This document shows positions 17,537 to 25,485 of a stretch of DNA of 64,000 bases, in pieces. Made by a program: the position numbers and the translations under genes. Positions within the stretch are counted from its first letter, which is position 1, and every line of letters begins with the position of its first letter. The stretch comes from Rhizobiaceae bacterium (GTDB lineage: Bacteria; Pseudomonadota; Alphaproteobacteria; Rhizobiales; Rhizobiaceae): positions 1-64,000 of the forward strand of contig JAEPMJ010000001.1 of NCBI GenBank assembly GCA_017644005.1. Direction: 5' to 3'. The notes under the pieces are model-generated. The model saw nothing but the letters and a program-made list of their open reading frames with translations. It did no database searches and had not been told where the DNA came from.

Positions 17537-19498
17537 ATGTTTTCCAAGATCCTGATCGCAAACCGCGGCGAGATCGCCTGCCGGGTCATCCGTACCGCCC
17601 GGCGCATGGGCGTTGCCACCGTGGCGGTTTATTCCGATGCCGACCGGGATGCGCTGCATGTCGAAATGGCGGACGAAGCCATACATATCGGACCCGCTCC
17701 GGCGGCGGAAAGCTATCTGGTCGGGACGCACATCATCGAAGCTGCGAAAGCGACTGGCGCGCAGGCGATCCATCCCGGCTATGGGTTCCTTTCGGAAAAC
17801 CCCGACTTCGTTGAAGCCGTCGAAAACGCCGGACTGACATTCATCGGACCATCGGCCAAGTCGATCCGCGCGATGGGCCTCAAGGACGCTGCCAAGCGGC
17901 TGATGGAGAAGGCCGGCGTGCCCGTGGTTCCCGGCTATCACGGCGAGGCGCAGGAGATCGTGGTTCTGGCCGGCAAAGCGCGCGAGATCGGCTATCCCGT
18001 GCTCATCAAGGCGCGTGCGGGCGGCGGCGGCAAGGGCATGCGCCGGGTCGACAATGCCGACGACTTTGCCGACGCACTGGCAAGCGCGAAGCGCGAGGCC
18101 AAAGCCGCCTTCGGCGACGAGGCGGTGCTGGTGGAAAAATTTGTCGAAAAACCGCGCCATATCGAGGTGCAGGTGTTCGGCGACAATCACGGCAATGCCG
18201 TCCACCTTTACGAGCGCGACTGCTCCGCTCAGCGCCGCCACCAGAAGGTGATCGAAGAGGCGCCGGCGCCCGGAATGACGCCCGAAATGCGTGAGGCGAT
18301 GACTTCGGCGGCGGTGAAAGCGGCCAAAGCGATCGGGTATTCGGGTGCAGGCACAATCGAGTTCATCGTCGATGCATCTGAAGGGCTCAGGCCCGACCGC
18401 TTCTGGTTCATGGAAATGAACACGCGGCTGCAGGTTGAACACCCGGTGACGGAGATGGTGACCGGCGTCGATCTGGTCGAATGGCAGTTGCGGGTCGCAT
18501 CCGGCGAGAAGCTGCCACGTTCTCAAGAGAACATCACGCTCAACGGTCACGCCTTCGAGGCGCGCATTTATGCGGAAGACGCGACACGCGGCTTTCTACC
18601 CGCGACCGGGACGCTCCATCACCTCGTTTTTCCCGTAGAGGCGGCGCCCGGAACCGGAATCCGGGTGGAGACCGGCGTGCGCCAGGGCGACGCCGTTTCG
18701 CCCTTCTACGACCCGATGATCGCGAAGCTTGTGACGCATGGGCCTGATCGCGTTTCGGCGCTAGCAGCACTGGGCGTGGCACTCGCCGGAACCGAGGTTG
18801 CGGGATCGACCGTCAACACCGCGTTCCTGGCTGCCCTTGCCGCGGACGAGGATTTCGCTGCAGGCGACGTCGATACCGGGTTGATCGCGCGCAAGCAGGA
18901 CGCGCTGACCGCGCAGGCGGCGCCCTCGGCACGTGTCGTGGCACTTGCGGCGTTTGCAGCATCGGGCGCGCTTGAAAACCCGCTCGCGGACGACCCGTGG
19001 TCGACGCTCACCGGCTACGCGCATTTCGGTGCAACACCCCGAAAGGTCACGATTTCGCACGGCGATCAGGCGATCACCGCCGCTTTGGATGCTGAAAGCG
19101 GCGGCCGGTTCAAGATCGAGGTCGATGGTTCGGTGCAGATGATCGAACCGCAACACGTCGCATCCACCGGGTTACGGCATGTGAGATGGCCGGGACATGT
19201 GACGGTGTTCGAGCGCGCTGTGGCACACGGCTTCACCGCACCCGATCCTCTTGATGCATCGGAGGATGACGCAGCCGGCGGCGACAATCTTCGCGCGCCG
19301 ATGCCAGGTCTCGTGAAGGTGGTGCGCGCCGAGGCGGGTCAAACTGTCTCGAAAGGCCAGGCGCTGCTGGTGCTCGAAGCGATGAAGATGGAACACACTA
19401 TCAGCGCGCCGCATGATGGCGAGATCGCCGAGATCGTGCCCGAAGGAACCCAGGTGAGCGACGGCACGGTGCTGGTGCGTTTCGCCGAGGCGGAATAG
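17537..19498 (+). CDS. mccA: Methylcrotonyl-CoA carboxylase, biotin carboxylase (alpha) subunit
   Basis: A 653-residue biotin-dependent carboxylase alpha chain: biotin carboxylase domain from KILIANRGEIACRVIRTARR, ATP-grasp loop KARAGGGGKGMR, EMNTRLQVEHPVTE, a middle BT domain, and a C-terminal biotinyl domain with AMKM biotinylation Lys (LEAMKMEHTI). The start at ATG 17537 has GAGG 6 nt upstream; ATG 17531 is also possible. Sequence alone does not separate methylcrotonyl from propionyl/acetyl specificity, but mccB and ivd in the window make MCC the best call. Confidence 0.88.
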   Translation: MFSKILIANRGEIACRVIRTARRMGVATVAVYSDADRDALHVEMADEAIHIGPAPAAESYLVGTHIIEAAKATGAQAIHPGYGFLSENPDFVEAVENAGLTFIGPSAKSIRAMGLKDAAKRLMEKAGVPVVPGYHGEAQEIVVLAGKAREIGYPVLIKARAGGGGKGMRRVDNADDFADALASAKREAKAAFGDEAVLVEKFVEKPRHIEVQVFGDNHGNAVHLYERDCSAQRRHQKVIEEAPAPGMTPEMREAMTSAAVKAAKAIGYSGAGTIEFIVDASEGLRPDRFWFMEMNTRLQVEHPVTEMVTGVDLVEWQLRVASGEKLPRSQENITLNGHAFEARIYAEDATRGFLPATGTLHHLVFPVEAAPGTGIRVETGVRQGDAVSPFYDPMIAKLVTHGPDRVSALAALGVALAGTEVAGSTVNTAFLAALAADEDFAAGDVDTGLIARKQDALTAQAAPSARVVALAAFAASGALENPLADDPWSTLTGYAHFGATPRKVTISHGDQAITAALDAESGGRFKIEVDGSVQMIEPQHVASTGLRHVRWPGHVTVFERAVAHGFTAPDPLDASEDDAAGGDNLRAPMPGLVKVVRAEAGQTVSKGQALLVLEAMKMEHTISAPHDGEIAEIVPEGTQVSDGTVLVRFAEAE

Positions 19499-19513
19499 GC
19501 TCAGCGGCCAGCC

Positions 19514-19771
19514 TTAGTGCGTGGTCATCCACTCACGGGCTTCGCGCAGTGCACGGGCGATTTCGATCTTCGACATGCCAGCGGCAAGTTCGGCGCGCAG
19601 CGCAGCAGCACGTTCGGAGCCCTTGATCGCCGCTATGTTGAACCACTTATGAGCAGCGACCACGTCGGTCTCGCAGTCACGGCCTGTCGCATACATCAGG
19701 CCGAGTTCGAACAGGATGTCGGCTTTGGCAGCACTTCCTATTCCGCTTTCAATCATCTCGTAACGAGCCAT
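19514..19771 (-). CDS. Single Sel1-repeat protein
   Basis: An 85-residue protein containing one Sel1/TPR-like unit (ADILFELGLMYATGRDCETDVVAAHKWFNIAA) followed by a short helical tail. Small proteins of this type are conserved across rhizobia, with unknown function. ATG 19771 is chosen because GGGGA lies about 7 nt upstream; the TTG at 19777 would add two residues. Convergent with mccA. Confidence 0.82.
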   Translation of the reverse strand: MARYEMIESGIGSAAKADILFELGLMYATGRDCETDVVAAHKWFNIAAIKGSERAAALRAELAAGMSKIEIARALREAREWMTTH

Positions 19772-20197
19772 TTTCAATCCCCTGTTTTACCCCTGAGAGC
19801 GCCCGGCGTTTTCGCCTGTTGCGCTTGCGTTTCGATGGTTCGCAGATTGCCGGGGAGCCTTGAATGCGCCGTTAAGCGGGTTGCTTAACTGCAGGAAAAC
19901 AAACATAAAATTTTCGGTAAATCCGAAATTTCGTTAAGCATAGAGATGGCCGAATTCTGCGGTTCGGCGACCCGGGTCGCTAAAATACGACTGTAATCGC
20001 GCAACAGATTCTTCACCAAGGAATCCGACCGGAATTCGAGAAACAGCCGGGGGCCGACCGCGTTCAGGCTGCAATTCGCCTATTTGAGGCGCGAAAATTT
20101 CGATTGCGGGGCGACTTTTCCCACGCACGGATTTGCATTACTTTTACGTACGCGTAAACGCTGCGACACGGCAGCGTTCGCTAACGGGGAGGAAATC
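19772..20197. other. Gene-free region with several inverted repeats
   Basis: About 425 bp without a convincing gene. It holds GTTAAGC - 5 nt - GCTTAAC (19871-19889), a third GTTAAGC at 19933, a near-perfect hairpin of AAAATTTTCGG/CCGAAATTT (19907-19931), and TTTACG - 4 nt - CGTAAA (20143-20158) 40 bp before the DUF2147 gene. These are probably regulatory sites or RNA structures of the flanking genes; an unrecognised small RNA is also possible. Confidence 0.5.
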
Positions 20198-20545
20198 ATG
20201 ATCCGTAGCACGGCACTGGCGCTCGCAGCCGGCATTGCCTTCACCACCACCGCCATCGCTGCCGAGCCCATCGTCGGCACGTGGAAACGGCCCAACGGCA
20301 CACTGATCCGCTATGCGTCAGCCGGTGGCGGCAAATATTGCGGCACAGTTCTAACCGGAGAATACAAAAACCAGTCGATTGGCTGCATGACCGGTTCCGG
20401 GTCCAGCTATAAGGGCAAGGTCAACAAGCTCGACGAAGGCAAGACCTACTCCGGCAAGGCAACCGTGAGCGGCAATACGCTGTCGCTGGCCGGCTGCGTG
20501 CTCGGCGGACTGGTCTGCAAGAGCGAAAACCTGAAACGGCAGTAA
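20198..20545 (+). CDS. DUF2147-type secreted protein
   Basis: A 115-residue exported protein: signal peptide ending IAAEP, then the DUF2147 core GTWKRPNGTLIRY, YCGTVL, GKVNKLDEGKTYSGKATV and CVLGGLVCKSE. A strong GGGGAGGAA precedes ATG 20198. A 6-bp hairpin (20566-20584) follows between this and the convergent GST gene. The family has no settled function. Confidence 0.85.
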   Translation: MIRSTALALAAGIAFTTTAIAAEPIVGTWKRPNGTLIRYASAGGGKYCGTVLTGEYKNQSIGCMTGSGSSYKGKVNKLDEGKTYSGKATVSGNTLSLAGCVLGGLVCKSENLKRQ

Positions 20546-20565
20546 TCTACCAAAGGAACGCGCCT

Positions 20566-20584
20566 CGCCGGCCTTAACCCGGCG
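20566..20584. terminator. Hairpin between convergent genes
   Basis: CGCCGG, 7-nt loop, CCGGCG between the DUF2147 and GST stops. There is no T-run, so it is only a possible bidirectional terminator. Confidence 0.35.
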
Positions 20585-20602
20585 CGGCTGCCTTCCAAGC
20601 TG

Positions 20603-21307
20603 CTAGCTGCGCGCCTTCTGCCCGAACAGCACCTTCTGCGCTTCCTTGTCATCGGCAAGATTGCGGCGGTATTCCTGCCCGACGGCCATGCCGCGCTCCA
20701 CGGCCGGCCGCGCCATGATCGTTTCAAACCATCGCTTCAGGTCCGGAAAGTCCTCCAGCTTCTGGCCCTGGTTCTTGTAAGGCCGCACCCAGCCCACACA
20801 GGCGATATCGGCAATCGAATAGTCGCCGGCGAGGAAATCGCGGTCGGCAAGGCGCTTGTTCATCACGCCGTAGAGCCTGTTCACCTCATTGGTGTAGCGT
20901 TCGACGGCGTATGGCACCTGCTCCGGCGCATATTGCCTGAAATGATGCGCCTGGCCGCACATCGGCCCGAGCCCGCCCATCTGCCACATCAGCCACTGGT
21001 CGACCTCGACGCGAAGGCGCTCGTCCGCCGGGTAGAAGCGGCCGAACTTGCGGCCCAGATATTGCAGGATCGCGCCGGACTCGAAGACCGAGATCGGCGC
21101 GCCATCCGGCCCTTCGGGGTCGATGATCGCGGGCATGCGGTTGTTCGGCGCAATCTGCAGGAATGACGGTTCGAACTGCTCGCCGCGGCCGATATTGACG
21201 AACTTGACCTCGTAGGGTGCGCCCAGTTCTTCCAGCATGACGCTTATCTTCCAGCCGTTCGGTGTCGGCCAGTAGTAGAGTTCAATCGGCTTCGTCTGCG
21301 CTGCCAT
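20603..21307 (-). CDS. Glutathione S-transferase, YfcG/Ure2p-like
   Basis: A 234-residue GST: thioredoxin-like N domain with IELYYWPTPNGWKISVMLEE (the PTPNG motif of the YfcG group), NNRMPAIIDPEG and the glutathione contact FESGAILQYL, then an all-helical C domain with DYSIADIACVGWV. ATG 21307 has GGAGGAG upstream. YfcG-type enzymes act as disulfide-bond oxidoreductases using glutathione. Confidence 0.9.
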   Translation of the reverse strand: MAAQTKPIELYYWPTPNGWKISVMLEELGAPYEVKFVNIGRGEQFEPSFLQIAPNNRMPAIIDPEGPDGAPISVFESGAILQYLGRKFGRFYPADERLRVEVDQWLMWQMGGLGPMCGQAHHFRQYAPEQVPYAVERYTNEVNRLYGVMNKRLADRDFLAGDYSIADIACVGWVRPYKNQGQKLEDFPDLKRWFETIMARPAVERGMAVGQEYRRNLADDKEAQKVLFGQKARS

Positions 21308-21415
21308 ATGCCTGCTCCTCCGGGAGCGCACATCAGCACATCCGCCGGCACGCGCCAACGGCCGGCGGTTGGGCCAGCCGCCGTCATTCTTCCCCGCAAC
21401 ACGACGTTAACGACC

Positions 21416-21458
21416 CTGAACGGCGGCTGAACGGCGCTCTCAGAGGTGGTTCAGCCGC
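21416..21458. repeat. Direct and inverted repeats before a small secreted gene
   Basis: CTGAACGGCG occurs twice (21416 and 21427), and GCGGCTGAAC (21423-21432) has a perfect inverted copy at 21449-21458, 16 nt apart. The block lies 37-79 bp upstream of a 56-residue secreted-protein gene and may be its operator. Confidence 0.45.
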
Positions 21459-21494
21459 GGTTTGGCATGTTCGCGCCACCAGAAGGGACAACAG

Positions 21495-21665
21495 ATGCTC
21501 ATCCGCCGTTTCACGATTGTGTGCCTGCTCATAACGCTCTTCGGCATCGGGTTTGCCAGTCTTGCCGTTGAAGCGAGCCGCCCGGTTCAATCATGGACGC
21601 TCGGCACGGTTGTTCCCTGCATCTTTGAAAACGGCGTGCGCTGCAGCCCGCCTGTCCGTCAGTAA
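21495..21665 (+). CDS. Small secreted/membrane protein, unknown
   Basis: A 56-residue protein with a hydrophobic N terminus (MLIRRFTIVCLLITLFGIGF) and a short mature part with two Cys. AGAAGGGA lies upstream of ATG 21495. No family recognised. Another small exported gene follows 15 bp later. Confidence 0.55.
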   Translation: MLIRRFTIVCLLITLFGIGFASLAVEASRPVQSWTLGTVVPCIFENGVRCSPPVRQ

Positions 21666-21680
21666 CGCCGTGAAGGATCA

Positions 21681-21875
21681 ATGAACATGACCGCCAGATC
21701 AAACCGCCGCCACCTTGGCACCTTCCTCCGCGCAGTGATGATCGCTGCTGCCGTTGCGGCGCCGATGCTCGCGGTTCAGAGCGTGCGCGCCGGCTCGTCT
21801 CAGTTCATCGGCGAAACGCCGTCGATGTCGAGCGGCGCGGGATTCGTTCTCATGGTCAGCCTGCAGCGCTCGTGA
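21681..21875 (+). CDS. Small exported protein, unknown
   Basis: A 64-residue protein with a long basic-hydrophobic signal peptide (FLRAVMIAAAVAAPMLA, cleavage near VRA) and a 25-residue remainder. AAGGA precedes ATG 21681. It follows the previous small gene by 15 bp. No homology is recognised; coding status is moderately uncertain. Confidence 0.5.
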   Translation: MNMTARSNRRHLGTFLRAVMIAAAVAAPMLAVQSVRAGSSQFIGETPSMSSGAGFVLMVSLQRS

Positions 21876-21974
21876 AATCCCGCGCTGACGCAGACAAAAG
21901 AGGCAATCCCTGAAACTGTAAACCAAACCACAGATGCGACGTTGGGTATTCTCGCAAACGTCATGCAAAGTCTC

Positions 21975-21980
21975 TATATT
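21975..21980 (+). promoter_or_regulatory. Candidate -10 box immediately before amn
   Basis: TATATT ends 5 nt before the AMP nucleosidase ATG. If it is used, transcription would begin at or within the start codon, giving a leaderless message. No good -35 is seen. Confidence 0.3.
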
Positions 21981-21985
21981 GGGAC

Positions 21986-23488
21986 ATGGACAAACGAATC
22001 TACCCACAACCCATCGAATCCGTAGCCACACCAGAGCCCTATGGGCAACGCAGCTTTACCGACGCTGCGGAGGCTGTGGCTGCATTACGCGCACTCTACG
22101 ACCGCAATACCACCTTCCTGCGTGACTCGTTCAACGCAATATCGGCGGACGAACCAGCTACAACGCGATATCGCGCATATTACCCCGAGATCAGCATCTC
22201 GGTTGCCAGTTACACCCAGGCCGACTCGCGATTGCCCTACGGCCATGTAACATCGCCGGGCTTTTATTCGACTACGGTGACGCGACCGGACCTGTTCGAC
22301 AACTATCTCGAAGAGCAGTTGCGGCTAATGATGCGCAACCACGGCGTTCCGGTCACGGTTGCGGAATCGGAGACACCGATCCCGCTGCATTTCGCATTCC
22401 ACGAAGGCGCTTATGTCGACACCGCTGTGGCCGAACGCATCAATCGGCCGCTGCGCGACCTGTTCGACGTGCCCGACCTCACCGCGACCGACGACCAGAT
22501 CGCCAACGGCACTTTCGAGCCGCTTCCTGGAGAACCGATTCCACTGGCGCCGTTCACCGCGCAGCGCATCGACTATTCGCTGCACCGGCTGGCGCACTAT
22601 ACGGCAACCAGCCCGTTCCACTTCCAGAACTTCGTTCTGTTTACCAATTACCAGTTCTACATCGACGAGTTCTGCACGCTGGCACGCGAGTTGATGGCTC
22701 AAGGCGGCGGCGGTTACACCGCATTCGTGGAACCCGGCAATGTGGTTACCAATGCAGGCGACGACGCCCCGAGCGAAGGCACGCCGGTGCCGCGCCTGCC
22801 GCAGATGCCGGCCTACCATCTGGTAAAGCCCGGACATGGCGGCGTGACCATGGTCAATATCGGCGTCGGGCCTTCCAATGCCAAGACGATTACCGACCAC
22901 ATTGCTGTACTGCGGCCGCACGCCTGGCTGATGCTCGGCCACTGCGCCGGACTGCGCAACAGCCAGGAACTCGGCGACTACGTTCTGGCGCATGCCTATG
23001 TACGCGAGGATCACGTTCTCGACGACGACCTGCCGGTCTGGGTGCCGCTGCCGGCACTGGCCGAAGTACAGGTGGCCCTGCAGGAAGCCGTCGCCGAAGT
23101 CACCGGGCTCTCGGGATACGACCTGAAACGCATCATGCGAACAGGCACCGTGGCCACCATCGACAACCGCAACTGGGAGCTGCGCGACCAGCGTGGACCC
23201 GTGCACCGGCTTTCGCAGTCTCGCGCGATCGCGCTCGACATGGAATCGGCGACGATCGCGGCGAACGGCTTTCGCTTCCGGGTGCCATACGGCACGCTGC
23301 TATGCGTTTCCGACAAGCCGCTGCATGGCGAACTGAAGCTGCCCGGTATGGCGACCGAGTTCTACAAACGGCAAGTGGCGCAGCATCTGAAGATCGGGCT
23401 GATGGCAGTCGAGAAACTGGCCGAGATGCCATCGGAGCGATTGCATTCGCGCAAGCTCAGAAGCTTCGCCGAAACCGCGTTCCAGTAG
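21986..23488 (+). CDS. amn: AMP nucleosidase
   Basis: A 500-residue AMP nucleosidase, cleaving AMP to adenine and ribose 5-phosphate and so tuning the adenylate pool. It has the N-terminal AMP nucleosidase domain (IALYxRN-like stretch near residue 35, HFxFHEGAYVD) and the C-terminal phosphorylase-like domain with NIGVGPSNAKTITDHIAVLRP, GHCAGLRNSQ, YVLAHAYVREDHVLDDDLP and DMESATIAANGFRFRVPYGTLL. The N terminus matches relatives at MDKRIYPQP. There is no Shine-Dalgarno, only TATATT. Confidence 0.94.
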   Translation: MDKRIYPQPIESVATPEPYGQRSFTDAAEAVAALRALYDRNTTFLRDSFNAISADEPATTRYRAYYPEISISVASYTQADSRLPYGHVTSPGFYSTTVTRPDLFDNYLEEQLRLMMRNHGVPVTVAESETPIPLHFAFHEGAYVDTAVAERINRPLRDLFDVPDLTATDDQIANGTFEPLPGEPIPLAPFTAQRIDYSLHRLAHYTATSPFHFQNFVLFTNYQFYIDEFCTLARELMAQGGGGYTAFVEPGNVVTNAGDDAPSEGTPVPRLPQMPAYHLVKPGHGGVTMVNIGVGPSNAKTITDHIAVLRPHAWLMLGHCAGLRNSQELGDYVLAHAYVREDHVLDDDLPVWVPLPALAEVQVALQEAVAEVTGLSGYDLKRIMRTGTVATIDNRNWELRDQRGPVHRLSQSRAIALDMESATIAANGFRFRVPYGTLLCVSDKPLHGELKLPGMATEFYKRQVAQHLKIGLMAVEKLAEMPSERLHSRKLRSFAETAFQ

Positions 23489-23563
23489 AATGAGGAGACA
23501 CAACGTTCGGTCCACTTCTGTCTGGTCTGAGCGTTTCCTGCCCAACCGGATGAGCGGTTTCGC

Positions 23564-24526
23564 TTGAAGCGAATTCTGACATCGACAGGACCAGTTGTTG
23601 CGCGGCTGCTTGCGGCAGTGGCGGCCGTGGCCGGTATGCTCGCGCTGATGAGCCTGCCAAATGCGTTGCATCCGGCGCTCGATTCCCTATCGCATTTCAG
23701 GATGCACCTTGCCGCGCTGTCGGTCCTGTGCGCCCTGCCCATGTTGTTTTCGAAGCGCCGTCGCCAATTCGCCGTGCTTGCAACCGCAGCCGCGGCCCTT
23801 GTGACGGCAGCGACCTTCGGGCCGCTCTGGCCGAAAGACTGGGTCGGGGTCACGGCGGCTGATGGCAGGTCTCACCGGCTGCTTCAGTCCAATATGCGCT
23901 TCGACAACCAGGAACCGGACAGACTGTTCGACCTGATCGCGCAGACGAGGCCCGATATCCTGACCTTCCAGGAAGTTTCGACTGTCTGGATCGAACGGCT
24001 TTCGCAGCTCCGCGCGCAATTTCCCTACGGCATCATCTGCGAGCGCGAATCTCGCCTAGGCGGCGTCGCAATACTGTCCCGCTACCCGGTCGCGCCCGGC
24101 AGCGCGGAATGCGTCGATGACGGGCTCATGGCATTCGCTACGCTGGAGATCGAAGGCCGGCAAGTCGATGTCGTGGCGCTTCACCTGCACTGGCCGTGGC
24201 CATTCGACCAGCACACGCAGGCGCAATGGAACGCGCGCGACCTTGCCCGGCTCGGTGAAACGGCGCTTATGGCCGGCGATTTCAACGCCGCACCGTGGAG
24301 CAACACGACGCGGATAGTTGCGGCAGGCGGCGGCCTGACGGCGGCCGGGTTCGTAGGCCCGACATGGCTGAGAGCATGGATGCCGAATTTGCTGCGCCGC
24401 ATTGCGGGACTTCCGCTCGATCAGGTTCTGGTCAAGGGCGCGATTGTGCCCACGCATTTGGAGCGAGGACCACCGGTCGGGTCCGATCACCTGCCGGTTA
24501 TTATGGAGTTTGCGCTTCTACCCTGA
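23564..24526 (+). CDS. Membrane-anchored endonuclease/exonuclease/phosphatase-family protein
   Basis: A 320-residue protein. Two or three hydrophobic segments in the first ~100 residues anchor it to the inner membrane; the rest is an EEP domain with SNMRFDN, DILTFQEV, GDFNAAPWS and the terminal GSDHLPVIMEF, the Mg2+-dependent phosphodiesterase set. The start is TTG 23564. Substrates in the family include nucleic acids, sphingomyelin and inositol phosphates; here unknown. Its 3' end overlaps the convergent lipid kinase by 26 bp. Confidence 0.85.
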   Translation: MKRILTSTGPVVARLLAAVAAVAGMLALMSLPNALHPALDSLSHFRMHLAALSVLCALPMLFSKRRRQFAVLATAAAALVTAATFGPLWPKDWVGVTAADGRSHRLLQSNMRFDNQEPDRLFDLIAQTRPDILTFQEVSTVWIERLSQLRAQFPYGIICERESRLGGVAILSRYPVAPGSAECVDDGLMAFATLEIEGRQVDVVALHLHWPWPFDQHTQAQWNARDLARLGETALMAGDFNAAPWSNTTRIVAAGGGLTAAGFVGPTWLRAWMPNLLRRIAGLPLDQVLVKGAIVPTHLERGPPVGSDHLPVIMEFALLP

Positions 24527-25445
24527 CGGTACCAGGGAGCAAGTCATTCACCGGCCTCAAGACATTAAGGGCGCCCGGGTGAATGCAGAAATCGGCCTCC
24601 CTCGGCAACGGCAGAAGTTCGCCGTCGAGCACCATGTTGGCGCCGGTTCGATAGCGGGGGAAAGAGAGCGAAACGGCTTTGGCCCGATGCTCGGTCAGAA
24701 GCGGGTTGCGATCCCTGCGTGCCCGCAGAATATCGAGCGCGAGGCGCGCGACCTCCGCCGGCGGCATTGCCGGGGCCGTGTAAAAACCGAGATATCCTGT
24801 GTCGAGCCGGTCCTGAAACATCAGCGGATCTGGCCCGAACGGGTTGTTCGAAACCGAGATCAGGGAAACCGTCGAGCGCTCGCTCGCGCCGTCGACACGG
24901 GCTTCGACCTGAAAGGACGGCGGGTCGAAGATCACGTCGACCGCGGCCTGCACGCTGGCGCGAATTTTGCCCAGCCGGGTGGCGTAATCATAACGGTTTC
25001 GAAAGCGCACCATGCGGGGGTGAAGACCGGCCGCGAACTGGTGGATGAACCCCTTTCCGTTGACACTGGAAATATCGACAGACGCGATTTCAGAATGGGC
25101 GAGCGCAGCCAGTGCCGCTTCGAGACCGAGCGGGAAAAGTCCCAGCGAACGCGCAAAGAGGTTCATTGTTCCGGCAGGCAGCACGCCGAGCGGCATACCC
25201 GATTTCCAGCAGGCGCGCGCGGCGGCAGAGATGGTACCATCGCCGCCGCCGGCGATCATCGCGTCGATTCCGCTTTTGTCCGCGCCACGTGCCAGCGCCT
25301 CCTCGACATCGACACCGGCGACAACATCGAACGTAGCCTCATGACCCGAGGCAACGAGCAGGGCGCGCGCGGCGGAACGGAACGCATCCATATCGAGCGT
25401 GCTGAATGTGCCGCCATCGCGGTTGAGCACAAGGTGTAGCTTCAT
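24501..25445 (-). CDS. Diacylglycerol/lipid kinase family protein
   Basis: A 314-residue protein of the DAGK catalytic family: N-terminal domain with GGGDGTISAAA (nucleotide loop) and LPAGTMNLFARSLG, then a beta-rich C domain with a VLDGELL motif. Members phosphorylate diacylglycerol, sphingosine or related lipids at the membrane. It starts 40 bp after the ETF-QO stop on the same strand and may be co-transcribed. Confidence 0.88.
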   Translation of the reverse strand: MKLHLVLNRDGGTFSTLDMDAFRSAARALLVASGHEATFDVVAGVDVEEALARGADKSGIDAMIAGGGDGTISAAARACWKSGMPLGVLPAGTMNLFARSLGLFPLGLEAALAALAHSEIASVDISSVNGKGFIHQFAAGLHPRMVRFRNRYDYATRLGKIRASVQAAVDVIFDPPSFQVEARVDGASERSTVSLISVSNNPFGPDPLMFQDRLDTGYLGFYTAPAMPPAEVARLALDILRARRDRNPLLTEHRAKAVSLSFPRYRTGANMVLDGELLPLPREADFCIHPGALNVLRPVNDLLPGTVRVEAQTP

Positions 25446-25485
25446 GGGCTAAGCCTTTCTGCGGCTTGCCCCCGCCGCGAAGCAA

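Noticed and set aside
24402..25439. 345-codon plus-strand frame opposite the lipid kinase
   Set aside because: Shadow of the DAGK gene; no motif and poor codon bias.
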